A DNA stretch of 64,000 bases, taken from contig NZ_HG322951.1 of assembly GCF_000455325.1 (NCBI RefSeq), positions 653,718 through 717,717 of the forward strand. The letters are read 5' to 3'. The notes under the pieces were generated by a model, which ran no database searches, was not told where the DNA came from, and was given only the letters and a program-made list of their open reading frames with translations. Below, in pieces: positions 61,260 through 64,000 of this stretch. Both the position numbers and the translations under genes were made by a program. Source of the stretch: Mycolicibacterium septicum DSM 44393 (GTDB lineage: Bacteria > Actinomycetota > Actinomycetes > Mycobacteriales > Mycobacteriaceae). Every line of letters starts with the position of its first letter. Positions within the stretch are counted from its first letter, which is position 1.

Positions 61260-62495
61260 CTAGTAACCGGAAGCGATCTCCGCGGTGTTCTGGGACGTGA
61301 CCCTGGCGCGGGCCCAGTTCAGGAACTCCGCGACGGCATCGGCCGTGTAGTGCCCGCGCGGTGAGCCGAAGATGTCGAACGCATGTTGGGCGTGCGGGAT
61401 CTCGGCGTAGACCACCGGCGAGTTCGACACCTTGCGCAGCGCGGCGACGAACTCGCGGCCTTCGCCCACCGGGATCAGGGAGTCGTTGGCCCCGTGCAGG
61501 ACGAAAAACGGTGGGGCGTCGGGGTGTACCAGCGTGATCGGCGAGGCGTCTTTGTACACCTGATCGTTGGCGGCCAGCGGCAGCTTGACGATGAGCCGCT
61601 CCAGCACCTCGACGAACTCGGCCCGGCCGGTGCCGGCGGTGCTGAACCAGTCGTAGCGGCCGTACACGGGTACCGCGGCGGCGACGGAAGTGTCGGCATC
61701 CTCGAAACCGGGCTGCCACTTGGGATCGTTGGGGGTCAGCGCGGCCAGTGCGGTCAGATGCCCACCTGCCGAACCGCCGGTGATACACACCGCGTCGGGG
61801 TCGCCGCCGTACTCGGCGATGTTGGCCTTCACCCAGGCCAACGCCTGCTTCACATCGATGATGTGGTTGGGCCAGGGGTGGCGTGGGCTGATCCGGTAGC
61901 CGATCGACACGCAGATCCAGCCCTGCTCGGCCAGGTGACTCATCAGCGGATAAGACTGCGGCCGGCGCATGCCGATCATCCAGGCCCCGCCCGGGACCTG
62001 CAGCAGCACCGGCGCCTTGCCGTCGCGCGGCAGGTCGGGGCGCATCCAGATGTCGGCGAGGTTGGCCCGATGCGGGCCGTAGTGCACGGTCTTGCTCACG
62101 TAGCGGCGCCGGCTCATGGACGTGGAGTACACCTCGCCGCGCCGCAGGGGCCGCAGCGCCGACGGGTACTCATCGGCCAGGGTCTCGCGTACCGGATCTT
62201 CGAAGTAGCGCCGGGACTGCACACCGCGACGGTGCACCAGCACCAGTAGTGCCCAGGAAATCGCCTTGAGCAGCAAGGAGATTCGCCCGCTCGCGGACCT
62301 GTAGTCACCGCGGATGGCGCGGCGCACCGCGTCGAGGGCCGACCCGGTGATCACCAGCGGTGCGTTCTCCGAGGTGGGCCAGCCGAACGCGAAGGCCAGG
62401 ATGGTGCTGTAACCCCTGCGTCCGATCGGTTTCACTGCGTTGGCAGCATTGAGCAGCTCAGCGGCCGCTGCGAGCAGCCGTCGGCGTTCAGCCAT
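61260..62495 (-). CDS. Alpha/beta-hydrolase esterase (LipO/LipC-like)
   Basis: A 411-residue esterase, paralogue of lipC at 39370-40593. VPGGAWMIGMR (oxyanion), TGGSAGGHL (nucleophile), HGANDSLIPVG (acid) and AQHAFDI (His) are complete. The start overlaps the acyl-CoA ligase stop by eight bases. The ligase-esterase pairing recalls fadD12-lipO of M. tuberculosis (from memory). Gap of 10 bases to the oxidase gene behind it. Confidence 0.88.
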   Translation of the reverse strand: MAERRRLLAAAAELLNAANAVKPIGRRGYSTILAFAFGWPTSENAPLVITGSALDAVRRAIRGDYRSASGRISLLLKAISWALLVLVHRRGVQSRRYFEDPVRETLADEYPSALRPLRRGEVYSTSMSRRRYVSKTVHYGPHRANLADIWMRPDLPRDGKAPVLLQVPGGAWMIGMRRPQSYPLMSHLAEQGWICVSIGYRISPRHPWPNHIIDVKQALAWVKANIAEYGGDPDAVCITGGSAGGHLTALAALTPNDPKWQPGFEDADTSVAAAVPVYGRYDWFSTAGTGRAEFVEVLERLIVKLPLAANDQVYKDASPITLVHPDAPPFFVLHGANDSLIPVGEGREFVAALRKVSNSPVVYAEIPHAQHAFDIFGSPRGHYTADAVAEFLNWARARVTSQNTAEIASGY

Positions 62496-63993
62496 TCACC
62501 TTCTCCTGGAGTTGGCGACGGTCGATCTTGCCGGTGCTGTTGCGTGGCAGTTCGTCCAGCACGGTGATCTCCCGCGGCACTTTGTAGTTGGCGAGGTTCT
62601 CTCGAACGTACGCCTTGAGCTCATCGGGGGTGACAGTGCCGGAGAGCACCACGAAGGCGACAAGTCGCTGCCCGTACTGCGAATCGTCGACACCGATCAC
62701 CGCGGGCTCCGCGACATCGGGATGGCCGGCCAGCACCTTCTCCACTTCGATCGGATAGACGTTCTCGCCGCCGGAGACGATCATCTCGTCGTCGCGGCCC
62801 ACCACGAACAACCGGCCCGCCTCATCGAGGTAGCCGACATCGCCCGAGGACATGAAGCCCTCGTGGAAATCCTTCGTCGTGCCGGAGGTGTATCCGTCGA
62901 ACTGCGTCGAGTTGCGCACGTAGATGGTGCCCACCTCCCCGGTGGGAACCTGCCGGAAATCGCTGTCGAGGATGCGAATCTCGGTGCCCTCCGCGGGTTT
63001 ACCCGCGGTATCGGGTGCGGCGCGCAGATCGGCCGGTGTCGCGGTGGCGATCATGCCGGCCTCGGTGGCGTTGTAGTTGTTGTAGATGATGTCGCCGAAG
63101 CGGTCCATGAACGCGATGACGACGTCGGGACGCATGCGCGATCCGGATGCCGCGGCGAACCGCAGCGTGCGCCCGTCGTAGCGGTTCAGTACGTTCTCGG
63201 GCAGCTCCATGATCCGGTCGAACATCACGGGCACCACGCACAGACCCTTGGCCCGGTGCCGGTCCACGAGCTCGAGCGTGGCCTCCGGGTCGAACTTGCG
63301 GCGGGTGACGATGGTGCAGGCCATCGACGCCGCGAAGGCCAGCTGGGAGAAACCCCAGGCGTGGAACATCGGCGCCACGATCACGACGCGCTCTTCGGTG
63401 TGCCACGGGGTGCGGTCCAGGATCGCCTTCAGTACTTCTGGGCCGCCGCCGGAATGCTTGGCGCCCTTGGGGGTTCCGGTGGTCCCCGAGGTCAGCAGGA
63501 TGACCTTGCTCTTGTCGGTGGCGCGGCGGGGCTCCTGACCGCGGTGCTCCTCGACGAGCTTGGCCACGGTGACGTCGTGGGCGTGGGTGTCGGTCCACGC
63601 CACGATCCGCGCCGCGCTGGGGCGATCAGAAAGGGCACGGTCGACGGTATCCGTGAATTCCTCGTCGTAGATGACGGCGTCGACCGACTCGCGGTCGACC
63701 ACCTCGGCCATCGCCGGCGCGGCGAAGGAGGTGTTGAGAAGCAGAACGTCGGCGCCGATGCGGTTGGCGGCGATCAGCGACAGCACGAAACCGCGGTGGT
63801 TGCGGGCCATGATGCCGAGCACTTTCGGTTCACCACCGGGCAGTGCCTGCAGGCCGGCGGCCAGGGCGTCGGCCTGCTGGTCGACCTGTTGCCAGGTCAG
63901 CGTGCCGAGTTCGTCGACCAGGCCGGGCCGGTTGCCGCAGCGCTGCGCCGAGGCCGCGAAACCCGAAGTGATGCTCATGTTCTCGCGGGACAT
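62488..63993 (-). CDS. Acyl-CoA ligase (FadD12-like)
   Basis: A 501-residue ANL ligase. The AMP-binding loop LLTSGTTGTPKGAK, NNYNATEAG, and the hinge VGRDDEMIVSGGENVYPIEVE are intact, and the final Lys is in NSTGKIDRR. Activates a fatty or other carboxylic acid to CoA. Start ATG 63993 (or ATG 63978, MSITSGF); the promoter lies at or beyond the window edge. Confidence 0.9.
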   Translation of the reverse strand: MSRENMSITSGFAASAQRCGNRPGLVDELGTLTWQQVDQQADALAAGLQALPGGEPKVLGIMARNHRGFVLSLIAANRIGADVLLLNTSFAAPAMAEVVDRESVDAVIYDEEFTDTVDRALSDRPSAARIVAWTDTHAHDVTVAKLVEEHRGQEPRRATDKSKVILLTSGTTGTPKGAKHSGGGPEVLKAILDRTPWHTEERVVIVAPMFHAWGFSQLAFAASMACTIVTRRKFDPEATLELVDRHRAKGLCVVPVMFDRIMELPENVLNRYDGRTLRFAAASGSRMRPDVVIAFMDRFGDIIYNNYNATEAGMIATATPADLRAAPDTAGKPAEGTEIRILDSDFRQVPTGEVGTIYVRNSTQFDGYTSGTTKDFHEGFMSSGDVGYLDEAGRLFVVGRDDEMIVSGGENVYPIEVEKVLAGHPDVAEPAVIGVDDSQYGQRLVAFVVLSGTVTPDELKAYVRENLANYKVPREITVLDELPRNSTGKIDRRQLQEKVNG

Positions 63994-64000
63994 GGCGGCG

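Noticed and set aside
1..64000. CRISPR arrays, tRNA, rRNA, insertion sequences, phage genes
   Set aside because: No regularly spaced repeats, cloverleaf candidates, transposase or integrase motifs were seen on reading.

Overview
The window is chromosomal DNA from a fast-growing mycobacterium (Mycolicibacterium / M. smegmatis type). The evidence is a uniformly high GC content, many GTG and TTG starts, leaderless-looking promoters, and a gene order matching the M. tuberculosis block Rv0206c-Rv0221 (mmpL3, NYN protein, trmB, Rv0209, Rv0210, pck, fadD4, Rv0216, lipW, lipC, WS/DGAT; Rv names are from memory). That core is interrupted by accessory blocks. I saw no rRNA, tRNA, CRISPR array, insertion sequence or phage gene. 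The only gene cut by the edge for certain is mmpL3, whose C-terminus runs off the left side.

Layout. 1-8.9 kb: mmpL3 operon (minus), a GTPase-like gene pair, and GTP-dependent PEP carboxykinase. 8.9-12.6 kb: a second mmpL with a divergent TetR regulator. 12.6-20.3 kb: a cyclase/NB-ARC sensor, fadD4 plus an enoyl-CoA hydratase, a deazaflavin-type and an old-yellow-enzyme-type reductase, and a second TetR of the same subfamily. 20.4-24.8 kb: a four-gene overlapping operon (hot-dog hydratase, CoA transferase, amidohydrolase, MFS exporter). 24.8-34.3 kb: a complete bacterial microcompartment locus of the RMM (Rhodococcus and Mycobacterium) type. It holds two BMC-T, one BMC-H and one BMC-P shell proteins, a CoA-acylating aldehyde dehydrogenase, a class-III PLP enzyme, an amino-alcohol kinase, a short-chain dehydrogenase, a probable encapsulated linker protein, a GntR/UTRA regulator and a divergent permease. 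This fits 1-amino-2-propanol/aminoacetone utilisation. 34.3-44.5 kb: lipW, a tandem acyl-CoA dehydrogenase, lipC, WS/DGAT, and a LysR-cupin-oxidoreductase trio. 44.5-58.6 kb: an oxidative catabolic cluster I could not match to a known pathway. It has two paralogous Rieske oxygenases, each translationally linked to its own small helical protein, one ferredoxin-type reductase, a TauD dioxygenase, an SDR, an aldehyde dehydrogenase, two amidohydrolases, a desaturase, an AveC-like membrane protein and MarR and TetR regulators. 58.6-64 kb: MarR, a PadR-like protein, a FAD-linked oxidase, an esterase and an acyl-CoA ligase.

The most notable signals are as follows. One of the two Rieske oxygenases has lost both cluster histidines (C-x-R...C-x-x-C) while keeping the mononuclear iron site. 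A neighbouring amidohydrolase has lost its H-x-H metal motif. A shared 16-bp operator-like motif sits in both divergent promoters of that cluster. In the microcompartment locus, the aldehyde dehydrogenase C-terminus and the N-terminus of the 170-residue protein carry the same ELRALV helix, which looks like a common encapsulation tag. A TTGGT-N3-GCCAA motif is shared by the GntR gene and the divergent structural promoter.

Functional calls rest on sequence motifs read by eye and remembered family knowledge; no database search was possible.
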